A DNA stretch of 64,000 nt from Kribbella aluminosa (GTDB lineage: Bacteria > Actinomycetota > Actinomycetes > Propionibacteriales > Kribbellaceae): the NCBI RefSeq assembly GCF_017876295.1, contig NZ_JAGINT010000002.1:3348001-3412000 (forward strand). Reading direction: 5' to 3'. Every line of letters begins with the position of its first letter. Position 1 is the first letter of the stretch. The position numbers and the translations under genes were made by a program. Below the pieces are notes generated by a model. The model did not search any database, had not been told where the DNA came from, and was given only the letters and a program-made list of their open reading frames with translations. Positions 15,854 to 23,394 of this stretch are shown piece by piece.

Positions 15854-15975
15854 GCCCACAGGGTCCACCGCGGGGCGCGGTTACCGCACCTGGTTTATCC
15901 GAGGTCGAGAAGCTCCGCACTCAGCTTCCACAGCCGCGCGGCGGCGGTCCGAAGGTCGTCGGTATCGGCGGTCAC

Positions 15976-16279
15976 GTGTCCCTGAACCGCACCGGCGAGG
16001 AGCTCCTGGTGCGCGCCCTCCCGCCGGTCATCCACCTGCGCGCCACCGACGAGCGCGCCGCGACGTTCCGCTGGCTGCTCGACAGGTCGTTGCGCGAGGC
16101 ATCGACCTCTGCGCCCGGCGCGCGGCTGGCCGCCGACGGCCTCGCCCACCTGCTCTTCGCCGAACGCTTCCGCTCCGTTGCCGGCGTCCCTGGCGTACTC
16201 GCTGGGTTACACCTCCGGCAGTGCGTTCAGCAATGCGTTCAAGCGCGTCGACGGCATGGCCCCGCGCCGCTACCGCTAG
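15976..16279 (+). pseudogene. AraC-family regulator remnant
   Basis: Bases from 15976 encode a piece of an AraC cupin-type N-domain (HLRATDERAATFRWLLDR, then ASTSAPGARLAADGLAHLLF). After a large internal deletion and a change of frame, bases 16196-16279 encode the very end of the AraC DNA-binding domain (YTSGSAFSNAFKRVDGMAPR, then YR and stop). Most of the second half of the gene, including the first helix-turn-helix, is missing, so this is dead. Bases 15895-15975 hold nothing I can identify with confidence. Confidence 0.82.
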
Positions 16280-16322
16280 GTTGCTCGGGCGACCCGCTTC
16301 GCCGACGATCCGGACGAAGTGG

Positions 16323-16739
16323 TTACGGCGTAGGCATGCCGTAGGCGTGGTCGACGGTCATCGAGAACATCAACCGTTTGTCCTGCACCATCACCGCCCG
16401 GTACTCGTCCCAGTCCGGGTGCTCGCCGGACGCGGTCCGGTAGTAGTCGACCAGGTCCTCGACCACCGCGTCGTGCGGATCCGCGGCGACCGGGCTGAGT
16501 TCCGCCTTTCCCTCCAAAACGAGGTACGAGCGTCCCCGCGGTCCGTCGACGTACAAGCTGGCGCGCGGATCCCGCCGGAGGTTCTTCGTCTTGGCACGGC
16601 CGTCGGTGAGCGAGATCCGCACGCGGGTGCCGTCGAACACATAGGTGATGTTGGACAGCTGCGGCCGGCCGTCGCGCTTGATCGTCACCAGGACGCCGAG
16701 GCCATGCGTACCGACCCGGTCGAGAAGAGTTTCCGTCAT
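16323..16739 (-). CDS. PPOX-class F420-dependent protein
   Basis: The 138-residue split-barrel flavin/F420-binding protein has GLGVLVTIKRDGRPQLSNI, typical of the PPOX family's N-terminal strands. It continues with RISLTDGRAKTKNLRRDPRA and a C-terminal YRAVMVQDKRLMF helix. Actinobacterial members reduce substrates with F420H2. The substrate is unknown. It is divergent from the leu leader. Start ATG 16739 is clear, with no alternative needed. Confidence 0.85.
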   Translation of the reverse strand: MTETLLDRVGTHGLGVLVTIKRDGRPQLSNITYVFDGTRVRISLTDGRAKTKNLRRDPRASLYVDGPRGRSYLVLEGKAELSPVAADPHDAVVEDLVDYYRTASGEHPDWDEYRAVMVQDKRLMFSMTVDHAYGMPTP

Positions 16740-16845
16740 ACCGCAACCTTAGGAATTCAAGCGCTCTTGAACGCAAGCAGGACCTCCGCGAGCGACGGGT
16801 TCGGGGGCCCGTCACTCTCCGTGTCTCGCCGATCGAGACCCCAGG

Positions 16846-16874
16846 TTCGACGTGCTGGGGGTGTTGTGCATAAA
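16846..16874 (+). promoter_or_regulatory. Candidate leu promoter
   Basis: TTCGAC (16846-16851) and CATAAA (16869-16874) are separated by 17 bases, the usual sigma-70 spacing. They lie 12 bases before the leader-peptide ATG. Transcription would start about six bases before that codon. Bases 16740-16845 otherwise hold only two short hairpins (GTCTCG-N5-CGAGAC at about 16822-16837, and CCCCAG/CTGGGG around 16839-16860). Confidence 0.45.
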
Positions 16875-16886
16875 CTCGCAAGCATC

Positions 16887-16934
16887 ATGCGGCACCAGCT
16901 TCTCCTCCTTCGCTGCCGCGGCGAGGCCTGTTAA
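16887..16934 (+). CDS. leuL: leuA leader peptide with four Leu codons
   Basis: A 15-codon frame, MRHQLLLLRCRGEAC, contains four consecutive leucine codons (CTT CTC CTC CTT). CTT is rare in this GC-rich genome. It ends in TAA at the start of a strong hairpin and lies 77 bases before leuA. This is the architecture of a ribosome-mediated attenuator. Stalling at Leu codons when leucyl-tRNA is scarce would prevent the terminator stem and let transcription enter leuA. The ribosome-binding site is weak and the message may be nearly leaderless. Confidence 0.8.
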   Translation: MRHQLLLLRCRGEAC

Positions 16935-16954
16935 GGCCGGTTCCCTCGCCGCGG
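16916..16954 (+). terminator. Attenuator stem of leuA
   Basis: CCGCGGCGAGG (16916-16926) and CCTCGCCGCGG (16944-16954) form a perfect 11-bp stem. The loop contains a smaller GGCC-TGTTAA-GGCC hairpin, and AGTTTC follows. The left arm overlaps the last codons of the leader peptide, so a stalled ribosome upstream and a terminating one would leave different structures. This fits transcription attenuation of leuA by leucine supply. Confidence 0.75.
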
Positions 16955-17011
16955 AGTTTCGTCGTACGCCGGTCGTCCAGCACGACACCCGTACTTCCGA
17001 GGAGAACCGCC

Positions 17012-18730
17012 GTGGCACCGAAGAACCAGCCTGAGCCTGTCCAGCAGCCGTCCGGTATGCCGATCCACCGCTACCGCCCGTTCCCGCCGATCGACCTGCC
17101 GGACCGCACCTGGCCGGCCAAGTCCGTCGACCGCACCCCGCGCTGGCTGTCCACCGACCTCCGCGACGGCAACCAGGCGCTGGTGGAGCCGATGTCGCCG
17201 GCCCGCAAGCGGCGGATGTTCGACCTGCTCGTGAAGATGGGCTACAAGGAGATCGAGGTCGGTTTCCCGAGCGCCAGCCAGTACGACTTCGACTTCGTCC
17301 GGAGCCTGATCGAGGACGACGTGATCCCGGACGACGTGACGATCTCGGTGCTGACCCAGGCCCGCGAGGAGCTGATCGAGCGCACCGTCCAGTCGCTGCA
17401 GGGCTCGCCGAAGGCCACCATCCATCTGTACAACGCGACCGCGCCGCTGTTCCGCCGGGTCGTCTTCAACGTCGACAAGGCCGAGTGCCGCACCATCGCC
17501 GTCCGCGGGACCGAGACCGTGATGAAGTACGCCGACCAGATCCTCGGCGACTGCGAGTTCGGGTACCAGTACAGCCCGGAGATCTTCACCGGCACCGAGC
17601 TGGAGTTCGCGCTCGAGGTGTGCGAGGCGGTCAGTGACGTCTGGCAGCCCGCCGAGGGCCGCGAGATCATCCTGAACCTGCCGGCCACCGTCGAGATGTG
17701 CACCCCGAACGTGTACGCCGACCAGATCGAGTGGTTCGGCCGGAACCTGACCCGCAGGGAGCACAGCACGATCAGCCTGCACCCGCACAACGACCGCGGT
17801 ACGGCGGTGGCCGCGACCGAGCTGGCGCTGATGGCCGGCGCCGACCGGGTCGAGGGATGCCTGTTCGGCCACGGCGAGCGGACCGGCAACGTCGACCTGG
17901 TGACGCTGGGGATGAACCTGTTCAGCCAGGGCATCGACCCGCAGATCGACTTCTCCGACATCGACGAGATCCGCCGTACGGTCGAGTACTGCACGCAGAT
18001 GCGCGTCCCGGAGCGGCAGCCGTACGCCGGTGACCTGGTCTACACGGCCTTCTCCGGGTCCCACCAGGACGCGATCAAGAAGGGCCTGGAGGCGCTCGAC
18101 AAGCAGGCCGCGGCCGAGGGCAGGCCGGTCGGCGAGATCACCTGGGAGGCGCCGTACCTGCCGATCGACCCGAAGGACGTCGGCCGCAGCTACGAGGCCG
18201 TCATCCGGGTCAACTCGCAGTCCGGCAAGGGCGGCGTCGCGTACATCATGAAGTCGGAGCACCGGCTCGACCTGCCGCGCCGGCTGCAGATCGAGTTCAG
18301 CCGGGTGATCCAGCAGCACACCGACACCGAGGGCGGCGAGGTCGGCCCGCAGGTGATGTGGGACATCTTCGCGGCCGAGTACCTGGCGCCCGGCAAGCTG
18401 TCGCTGCTGACCGTCAACTCGACGTCCGGCGAAGGCCACGGCGACCAGCTCCGGGTTCAGGTCTATGCCGACGGCGTGCCGCACGAGCTGGTCGGCGAGG
18501 GCAACGGCCCGGTGTCCGCGTTCGTGGACGCGCTGCAGCCGCTGAAGTACGACGTCCGGGTGCTGGACTACCACGAGCACGCGCTCTCGGCCGGCGGTGA
18601 CGCGCTGGCCGCGGCGTACGTCGAGTGTGAGGTCGGCGACGAGGTTTTCTGGGGCGTCGGCCGGGACGCCAACATTCTCACGGCGTCGCTGAAGGCCGTC
18701 GTCTCGGCTGTCAACCGCGCCACGCGCTGA
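17012..18730 (+). CDS. leuA: 2-isopropylmalate synthase
   Basis: The 572-residue enzyme condenses acetyl-CoA with 2-oxoisovalerate, the first committed step of leucine synthesis. It has the N-terminal RDGNQAL motif, the metal-binding HPHND motif at about residue 262, GCLFGHGERTGN, and a C-terminal regulatory domain through which leucine inhibits. Length fits the long actinobacterial type. GTG 17012 follows GAGGAGAA. The leader peptide and attenuator upstream add control by leucine supply. A strong terminator follows, so it is a single-gene unit. Confidence 0.97.
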   Translation: MAPKNQPEPVQQPSGMPIHRYRPFPPIDLPDRTWPAKSVDRTPRWLSTDLRDGNQALVEPMSPARKRRMFDLLVKMGYKEIEVGFPSASQYDFDFVRSLIEDDVIPDDVTISVLTQAREELIERTVQSLQGSPKATIHLYNATAPLFRRVVFNVDKAECRTIAVRGTETVMKYADQILGDCEFGYQYSPEIFTGTELEFALEVCEAVSDVWQPAEGREIILNLPATVEMCTPNVYADQIEWFGRNLTRREHSTISLHPHNDRGTAVAATELALMAGADRVEGCLFGHGERTGNVDLVTLGMNLFSQGIDPQIDFSDIDEIRRTVEYCTQMRVPERQPYAGDLVYTAFSGSHQDAIKKGLEALDKQAAAEGRPVGEITWEAPYLPIDPKDVGRSYEAVIRVNSQSGKGGVAYIMKSEHRLDLPRRLQIEFSRVIQQHTDTEGGEVGPQVMWDIFAAEYLAPGKLSLLTVNSTSGEGHGDQLRVQVYADGVPHELVGEGNGPVSAFVDALQPLKYDVRVLDYHEHALSAGGDALAAAYVECEVGDEVFWGVGRDANILTASLKAVVSAVNRATR

Positions 18731-18786
18731 CCGCTCCGGCGGTTTCCGGCGGTTTCCAGTCGGTTTCCAGTCGGTTCCAGGCACCG

Positions 18787-18817
18787 AATGCCCGTCCCCG
18801 TGTCGGGGGCGGGCATT
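18787..18817 (+). terminator. Rho-independent terminator after leuA
   Basis: AATGCCCG-T-CCCC pairs with GGGG-CGGGCATT around a short TGTCG loop, followed by TCC. It lies 57 bases after the leuA stop. The preceding 18735-18780 contains degenerate repeats of CGGTTTCCAG with no evident role. Bases 18818-19013 hold no gene; a TTGACT at about 18883 could be a -35 of the peptide-transport operon. Confidence 0.8.
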
Positions 18818-19013
18818 TCCTGTACTCCCCGGTACCGTTTCGTCACGGACCGCAACGTTGTCTCAACGTTGCCTCAAGTCGTTGACTCGGTGACTGAGGT
18901 TGCGCACACTGTCGTCACTATGCGCAGATCCTTGCAAGACAGTGTTACTAAGTCCTGCGAATGACCTGGATCTGCGCCACCGACTTTCCCTGGTAGTCGC
19001 GTGGAGGTGAGCA

Positions 19014-20108
19014 GTGAGTGGTGCGGTCGACACGTCCGCGGCGGAACTGATCGAAGGTCCCGCCGTCGAACCGAGACCTTCGGCCGTACGGCGGTTCGTC
19101 AACGCCTGGCTGGTGCGGAGACTGTTCAAGGCGGTGCTGACGGTCTTCATCGTCACGACCGGGACGTTCTTCCTGGTCCGATTGTTGCCCGGTAACCCGG
19201 TCGACACCTATATCCAGACGCAGATCGCGCAGACCGGTATCTCGTACGAGGCGGCCGCGGCGCAGGCGAAGAACCTGTTCTCGCTGGACCCGAACGAGCC
19301 GTTGATCGCGCAGTACTTCCACTACATGGTCAACATGCTGCACGGCGACTTCGGCAACTCGCTGCTGTCCCCGGGCACCACGGTCGCCTCGGTGATCAAG
19401 ACCTACCTGCCGTGGACGCTGTTCTCGGTCGGCGTGGCGACGGTGTTCAGCTTCGCCATCGGCATCGTGGCCGGGATGATCATGGCGTACCGGCGGGAGA
19501 CCTGGGTCGACCACCTGCTGACGTCGATCGGCTCCGTGCTGCACGCGATCCCGAACTACATCCTGGCGATCCTGATCGTGGTCTTCCTCGGCGTGAAGCT
19601 GCAGGTCTTCGACCTGACCCAGGCCCGCGGCTCGTACACGCCGGGCGTCACACCCTCGTTCAGCCTCAGCTTCCTGAACGACATCTTCTACCACGCGATG
19701 CTGCCGATCCTGGCCTACGCGCTGACCACGGTCGGCTCCTGGGCGCTGGTGATGAAGTCGTCGACCGTGGAGACCCTCGGCGAGGACTACGTGACCGTGG
19801 CCCGGGCGCGCGGCCTGACGGACTCCCGGATCCGGTCCGGGTACGTCGGGCGGAACGCCGTACTGCCGCTGTTCAGCCAGCTCGCGGTGTCGCTCGGCTT
19901 CGTGGTCGGCGGCTCGATCTTCGTGGAGAAGATCTTCGGCTACCAGGGCATCGGGTTCAGTCTGTTCAACGCCGTCAACGGCCGGGACTACGCCGTACTG
20001 CAGGGGATCTTCCTGGTCGTGACGATCTCGGTGGTGGCGGCCAACCTGCTGGCCGACCTGCTGTACAGCCGGATGGATCCGCGGATCCGGGTCCAGGGCA
20101 AGGGGTGA
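19014..20108 (+). CDS. Peptide ABC transporter permease (DppB/OppB type)
   Basis: The 364-residue membrane protein has an N-terminal cytosolic stretch and then a first TM (LFKAVLTVFIVTTGTFFLV). The usual large external loop and the binding-protein-dependent permease domain follow. The EAA loop is EDYVTVARARGLTDSRI. The C-terminal FVEKIFGYQGIGFSLFNAV is typical of DppB. It forms one half of the translocation channel with the next gene. GTG 19014 follows GGAGGTGAGCA. It is the first gene of a six-gene unit; 160-residue-scale insertion differences from OppB are within family range. Confidence 0.92.
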   Translation: MSGAVDTSAAELIEGPAVEPRPSAVRRFVNAWLVRRLFKAVLTVFIVTTGTFFLVRLLPGNPVDTYIQTQIAQTGISYEAAAAQAKNLFSLDPNEPLIAQYFHYMVNMLHGDFGNSLLSPGTTVASVIKTYLPWTLFSVGVATVFSFAIGIVAGMIMAYRRETWVDHLLTSIGSVLHAIPNYILAILIVVFLGVKLQVFDLTQARGSYTPGVTPSFSLSFLNDIFYHAMLPILAYALTTVGSWALVMKSSTVETLGEDYVTVARARGLTDSRIRSGYVGRNAVLPLFSQLAVSLGFVVGGSIFVEKIFGYQGIGFSLFNAVNGRDYAVLQGIFLVVTISVVAANLLADLLYSRMDPRIRVQGKG

Positions 20109-20112
20109 CGAG

Positions 20113-21009
20113 ATGACCGAAGCAACCATCCCCGTCACGTCGATCGGTACGACGGGTGTCTCCCGGTTCGCCGGCATCCTGAGGTCGATGCGCCGCAGCC
20201 CGGCCGGGTTCATCGGGTTCGTGATCGTCGCGCTGATGGTGCTGATCACCGCGATCGTGCCGTTCGTCCTCCCGGACGTCTCGCCGAACGTCAAGGAGAT
20301 CCTGCTCCCGGCCGGGTCGTCCGGGCACCTGCTCGGCACCGACAACGAGGGCAAGGACGTCCTGATCCAGATGATCGGCGGCGGCCGGACGGTGATCTTC
20401 GTCGGCTTCTTCGCGGCCGCGATCTCGACCGTACTGGCGATCGTCCTCGGCTCGCTCGCGGCGTACCTCGGTGGCTGGGTCGACTCGGTCGTGGTCACGC
20501 TGGCCGACGTCTTCCTCACGGTCCCGCAGATTGTCCTGCTCGCGGTCCTGGGCGCGTTCTTCAAGCTCGACTCGCCGCTCCTGCTCGCGCTGCTGGTCGG
20601 CGGCCTCTCCTGGCCGGTGCTGACCCGGGCCGTCCGGGCCCAGGTGTTCTCGCTGAAGGAGCGCGAGTTCGTCGAGGCGGCCCGGCTGCTCGACCTCGGC
20701 ACCGCCCGGGTGGTGTTCGTCGAGATCCTGCCGAACATGGCCAGCTTCATCCTGATGAACTTCATGATCGGCGTGACCAACGCGATCTACCAGCTGGTCG
20801 GCCTGTACCTGCTCGGTCTCGCCCCGCTGACCGGCTCGAACTGGGGCATCATGCTCAACCGCGCCTGGATTGCCGGCGCGATCTTCAACGACGCGAGTCT
20901 GGCCTGGATCCTGAGCCCGATCATCGCGATCGTCCTGCTGCTGGTCGGATTGGTGATGATGACGAGATCCCTCGAAGAGATCCTCAACCCGCGGCTCCGG
21001 GACCGGTGA
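20113..21009 (+). CDS. Peptide ABC transporter permease (DppC/OppC type)
   Basis: The 298-residue inner-membrane partner of the preceding permease has the OppC N-terminal helix (PAGFIGFVIVALMVLITAIV), the LLGTDNEGKDVLIQMIGGGR motif of the family and an EAA loop (LKEREFVEAARLLDLGTARVV). About six membrane segments are visible. It starts four bases after the first permease stop, and its own stop overlaps the next gene by four bases, indicating tight coupling. Confidence 0.92.
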   Translation: MTEATIPVTSIGTTGVSRFAGILRSMRRSPAGFIGFVIVALMVLITAIVPFVLPDVSPNVKEILLPAGSSGHLLGTDNEGKDVLIQMIGGGRTVIFVGFFAAAISTVLAIVLGSLAAYLGGWVDSVVVTLADVFLTVPQIVLLAVLGAFFKLDSPLLLALLVGGLSWPVLTRAVRAQVFSLKEREFVEAARLLDLGTARVVFVEILPNMASFILMNFMIGVTNAIYQLVGLYLLGLAPLTGSNWGIMLNRAWIAGAIFNDASLAWILSPIIAIVLLLVGLVMMTRSLEEILNPRLRDR

Positions 21010-22103
21010 TCGCCATGGCCAGCAACATGACTACTTCGAGCACTCGTGCGAAACGCGGCGGCGAAGGCAAGCCGCTGCTCTCGGTCCGCGACTTCAAGGT
21101 CGAGTACCGGACCGGTGCCGGTGCGACCGTCCAGGCGGTCCGCGGCGTGGACCTCGACCTCTACCCGGGCGAAAGCCTCGCACTGGTGGGGGAGAGCGGC
21201 TGCGGCAAGACGACGTTCGGGCTCGGCCTGCTGCGGTTGCTGCCGCGGCTCGGGCACGCCAGCGGCAAGGTGATGTTCAACCGCGGCGACGGTACCGAGA
21301 TCGACGTCCTCGGGCTGGACGGCCGGGACCTGCGGCAGTTCCGCTGGCGGGACGCGGCGATGGTGTTCCAGGGCGCGATGAACGCGTTCAACCCGGTACT
21401 GAAGATCCGCGCGCACATGCACGACACGATGCGTGCACACACCAGGGCCTCCAAGCAGGAGATCGAGGACCGGGCCGGCGAGCTGCTCCGGCTGGTCCGC
21501 CTCGAGCCGTCGCGGGTGATGGACAGCTACCCGCACGAGCTGTCCGGCGGTATGCGCCAGCGGGTCCTGATCGCGATGAGCCTGCTGCTCGAACCCGAGG
21601 TACTGATCCTGGACGAGCCGACCACCGCGCTCGACATCCTCACCCAGCGGTCCGTCGTCGACGTACTGCACGAGGTCCGCGACCGGCTCGGGTTCTCGAT
21701 GATCTTCATCTCGCACGACCTGTCGCTGGCCGCCGAGCTCGCGGACCGGGTGGCCACCATGTACGCCGGACGCATCATCGAGACCGGTGGTGTCCGGGAC
21801 ATGTTCTACCGTCCGCGGCACCCGTACACGCTCGGCCTGATCAGGGCGGTCCCGCCGATCGTCGGCGACCTGCCGGACATGGAGTCGATCCCCGGCGGCC
21901 CGCCGAGCCTGGCGTCGCTGCCCGCGGGCTGTACCTTCGCGCCGCGCTGCAAGTACGCGACCGAGGAGTGCAACGAGACGGATCCGCCGCTGATCCCGAT
22001 CACCGACGAGCCCGGCGACGCGCACGAGGCGGCCTGCATCCACGCAAAGGACGTCCACCTCGAGCGCCCGGTACCGAACGAGAACCTGGGAACCGCATCA
22101 TGA
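21006..22103 (+). CDS. Peptide ABC transporter ATP-binding protein (DppD/OppD type)
   Basis: The 365-residue cytoplasmic ATPase has Walker A GESGCGKTTF, signature LSGGMRQRV, Walker B LLEPEVLILDEPTTALD and the H-loop ISHDLS. It carries the C-terminal oligopeptide extension with RHPYTLGL and clustered cysteines (CTFAPRCKYATEEC). That extension in related proteins binds an iron-sulfur cluster. GTG 21006 overlaps the permease stop as GTGA; ATG 21015 is an alternative start. Confidence 0.92.
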   Translation: MIAMASNMTTSSTRAKRGGEGKPLLSVRDFKVEYRTGAGATVQAVRGVDLDLYPGESLALVGESGCGKTTFGLGLLRLLPRLGHASGKVMFNRGDGTEIDVLGLDGRDLRQFRWRDAAMVFQGAMNAFNPVLKIRAHMHDTMRAHTRASKQEIEDRAGELLRLVRLEPSRVMDSYPHELSGGMRQRVLIAMSLLLEPEVLILDEPTTALDILTQRSVVDVLHEVRDRLGFSMIFISHDLSLAAELADRVATMYAGRIIETGGVRDMFYRPRHPYTLGLIRAVPPIVGDLPDMESIPGGPPSLASLPAGCTFAPRCKYATEECNETDPPLIPITDEPGDAHEAACIHAKDVHLERPVPNENLGTAS

Positions 22104-23134
22104 GCGCACTGGAGAAGTCCCCGCAGGAAGCGGCGCCGCTGATGACGCTTGGCGGGGTCAGTCAGGTGTTCGACACCAAGGCCGGGCCGATCCGGGCGGT
22201 CGACGGCATCGATCTGTCGATCAACCCCGGCGAGGTGCTCTGCCTGGTCGGCGAGAGCGGTTCCGGCAAGACGACGGCGGCCCGGATGGCGGCCGGTCTG
22301 GCCCGGCCGAGCAGCGGGCAGGTCGCGTTCGACGGCACCGACATCTGGTCGATGAAGCGCGGCGACTTCACCACCTTCCGGCGCAGCGTGCAGTACGTGC
22401 ACCAGGACCCGTACGCCTCGCTGAACCCGACGCGGACGATCCAGCAGACCATCACCGCGCCGCTGCTCAAGCACGGCATCGTGAAGAACAAGAAGGAAGC
22501 CGCCGAGAAGGCCACCGAACTGCTCACCCAGGTCGATCTGACACCGGCCGAGAACTACCTGCCGAAGTTCCCGCACCAGCTGTCCGGTGGGCAGCGGCAA
22601 CGGGTCGCGGTCGCCCGGGCGCTGACGTTGGACCCGAAGCTGATCATCGCCGACGAGTCCACCTCGATGCTGGACGTGTCGATCCGGATCAGCGTGCTCG
22701 CGATGCTCGGCCGGCTGCGCGACGACCTCGGCGTCGGCTTCCTGTTCATCACCCACGACCTGGCGATCGCGAAGTACTTCGGCTGGCGCGGCAAGACCGC
22801 GGTGATGTACCTGGGCCGGATCGTCGAGTTCGGGCCGACGCCGAAGATCATCAACGCGCCCACGCACCCGTACACCCGGGCGCTGATCGACGCGATCCCG
22901 GAGCCGGACCCGGACCTGACCAAGACCAAGGGCCGGCAATCCCTGCGCAGCCTGGAGATCCCGAGCCTGGCGAACCTGCCGTCGGGCTGCTCGTTCCATC
23001 CGCGCTGCCCGCAGTTCGAGGACGGGCTGTGCGACGGGAAGGTCCCGGCGCTCGTCCAGATCCGGTCCGGTCAGTCGGCCGCGTGTCACGTGGTCGCGCG
23101 GGACGGCGTACCGGATGAGCCGGGGAGCCGATGA
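22100..23134 (+). CDS. Peptide ABC transporter ATP-binding protein (DppF/OppF type)
   Basis: The 344-residue second ATPase of the importer has Walker A GESGSGKTTAAR, signature LSGGQRQRV and Walker B LIIADESTSMLD. The usual DEPTS is ADESTS here, with the catalytic Glu retained. The C-terminal oligopeptide extension has HPYTRALIDAIPE and cysteines (CSFHPRCPQFEDGLC). ATG 22100 overlaps the DppD-like stop (ATGA). It dimerises with the preceding ATPase to drive peptide uptake. Confidence 0.92.
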   Translation: MSALEKSPQEAAPLMTLGGVSQVFDTKAGPIRAVDGIDLSINPGEVLCLVGESGSGKTTAARMAAGLARPSSGQVAFDGTDIWSMKRGDFTTFRRSVQYVHQDPYASLNPTRTIQQTITAPLLKHGIVKNKKEAAEKATELLTQVDLTPAENYLPKFPHQLSGGQRQRVAVARALTLDPKLIIADESTSMLDVSIRISVLAMLGRLRDDLGVGFLFITHDLAIAKYFGWRGKTAVMYLGRIVEFGPTPKIINAPTHPYTRALIDAIPEPDPDLTKTKGRQSLRSLEIPSLANLPSGCSFHPRCPQFEDGLCDGKVPALVQIRSGQSAACHVVARDGVPDEPGSR

Positions 23135-23349
23135 CACCTCAGATCGGCCGGGCGGCGCTCGGCTGGGCAGCGTTCCTGGTGCTGGCCAGCGTGGTCCTGC
23201 TGCTCACCCTGACGCCGGGCACCCCGGAGTTCGTCGTCACCTTGTTCACCTTGTGTTTGGGCCTGCTACTGGGCCTGGTGGTCGTCGTCGGGGTGGTCAT
23301 CACCCGGCGCCGGGAAAAACGCGAGGACGGTAGTCAACCCCACCAGTAG
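23131..23349 (+). CDS. Small two-helix membrane protein of the peptide-transport operon
   Basis: The 72-residue protein has two hydrophobic helices (about 9-28 and 36-57) and a short basic tail RRREKREDG. It starts in an ATGA overlap with the second ATPase and lies 45 bases before the binding-protein gene, so it is in the transporter operon. I do not recognise a family. It could be an accessory subunit of the importer; this is inferred from position only. Confidence 0.7.
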   Translation: MTPQIGRAALGWAAFLVLASVVLLLTLTPGTPEFVVTLFTLCLGLLLGLVVVVGVVITRRREKREDGSQPHQ

Positions 23350-23394
23350 TACCTGACCCACATGGGCGTGTGGTCAGCTCAGAAAGGACGAAGG

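Noticed and set aside
15895..15974. A 26-codon minus-strand fragment resembling the start of EspC/WXG-like secreted proteins
   Set aside because: The likeness (a short alternating hydrophobic helix after VTADTDDLR) is too short, and the fragment stops at once; not enough to call a gene.
18735..18780. CGGTTTCCAG-like tandem repeats after leuA as an operator array
   Set aside because: The units are degenerate and lie between the stop codon and the terminator, where they more likely reflect drift than regulator binding.
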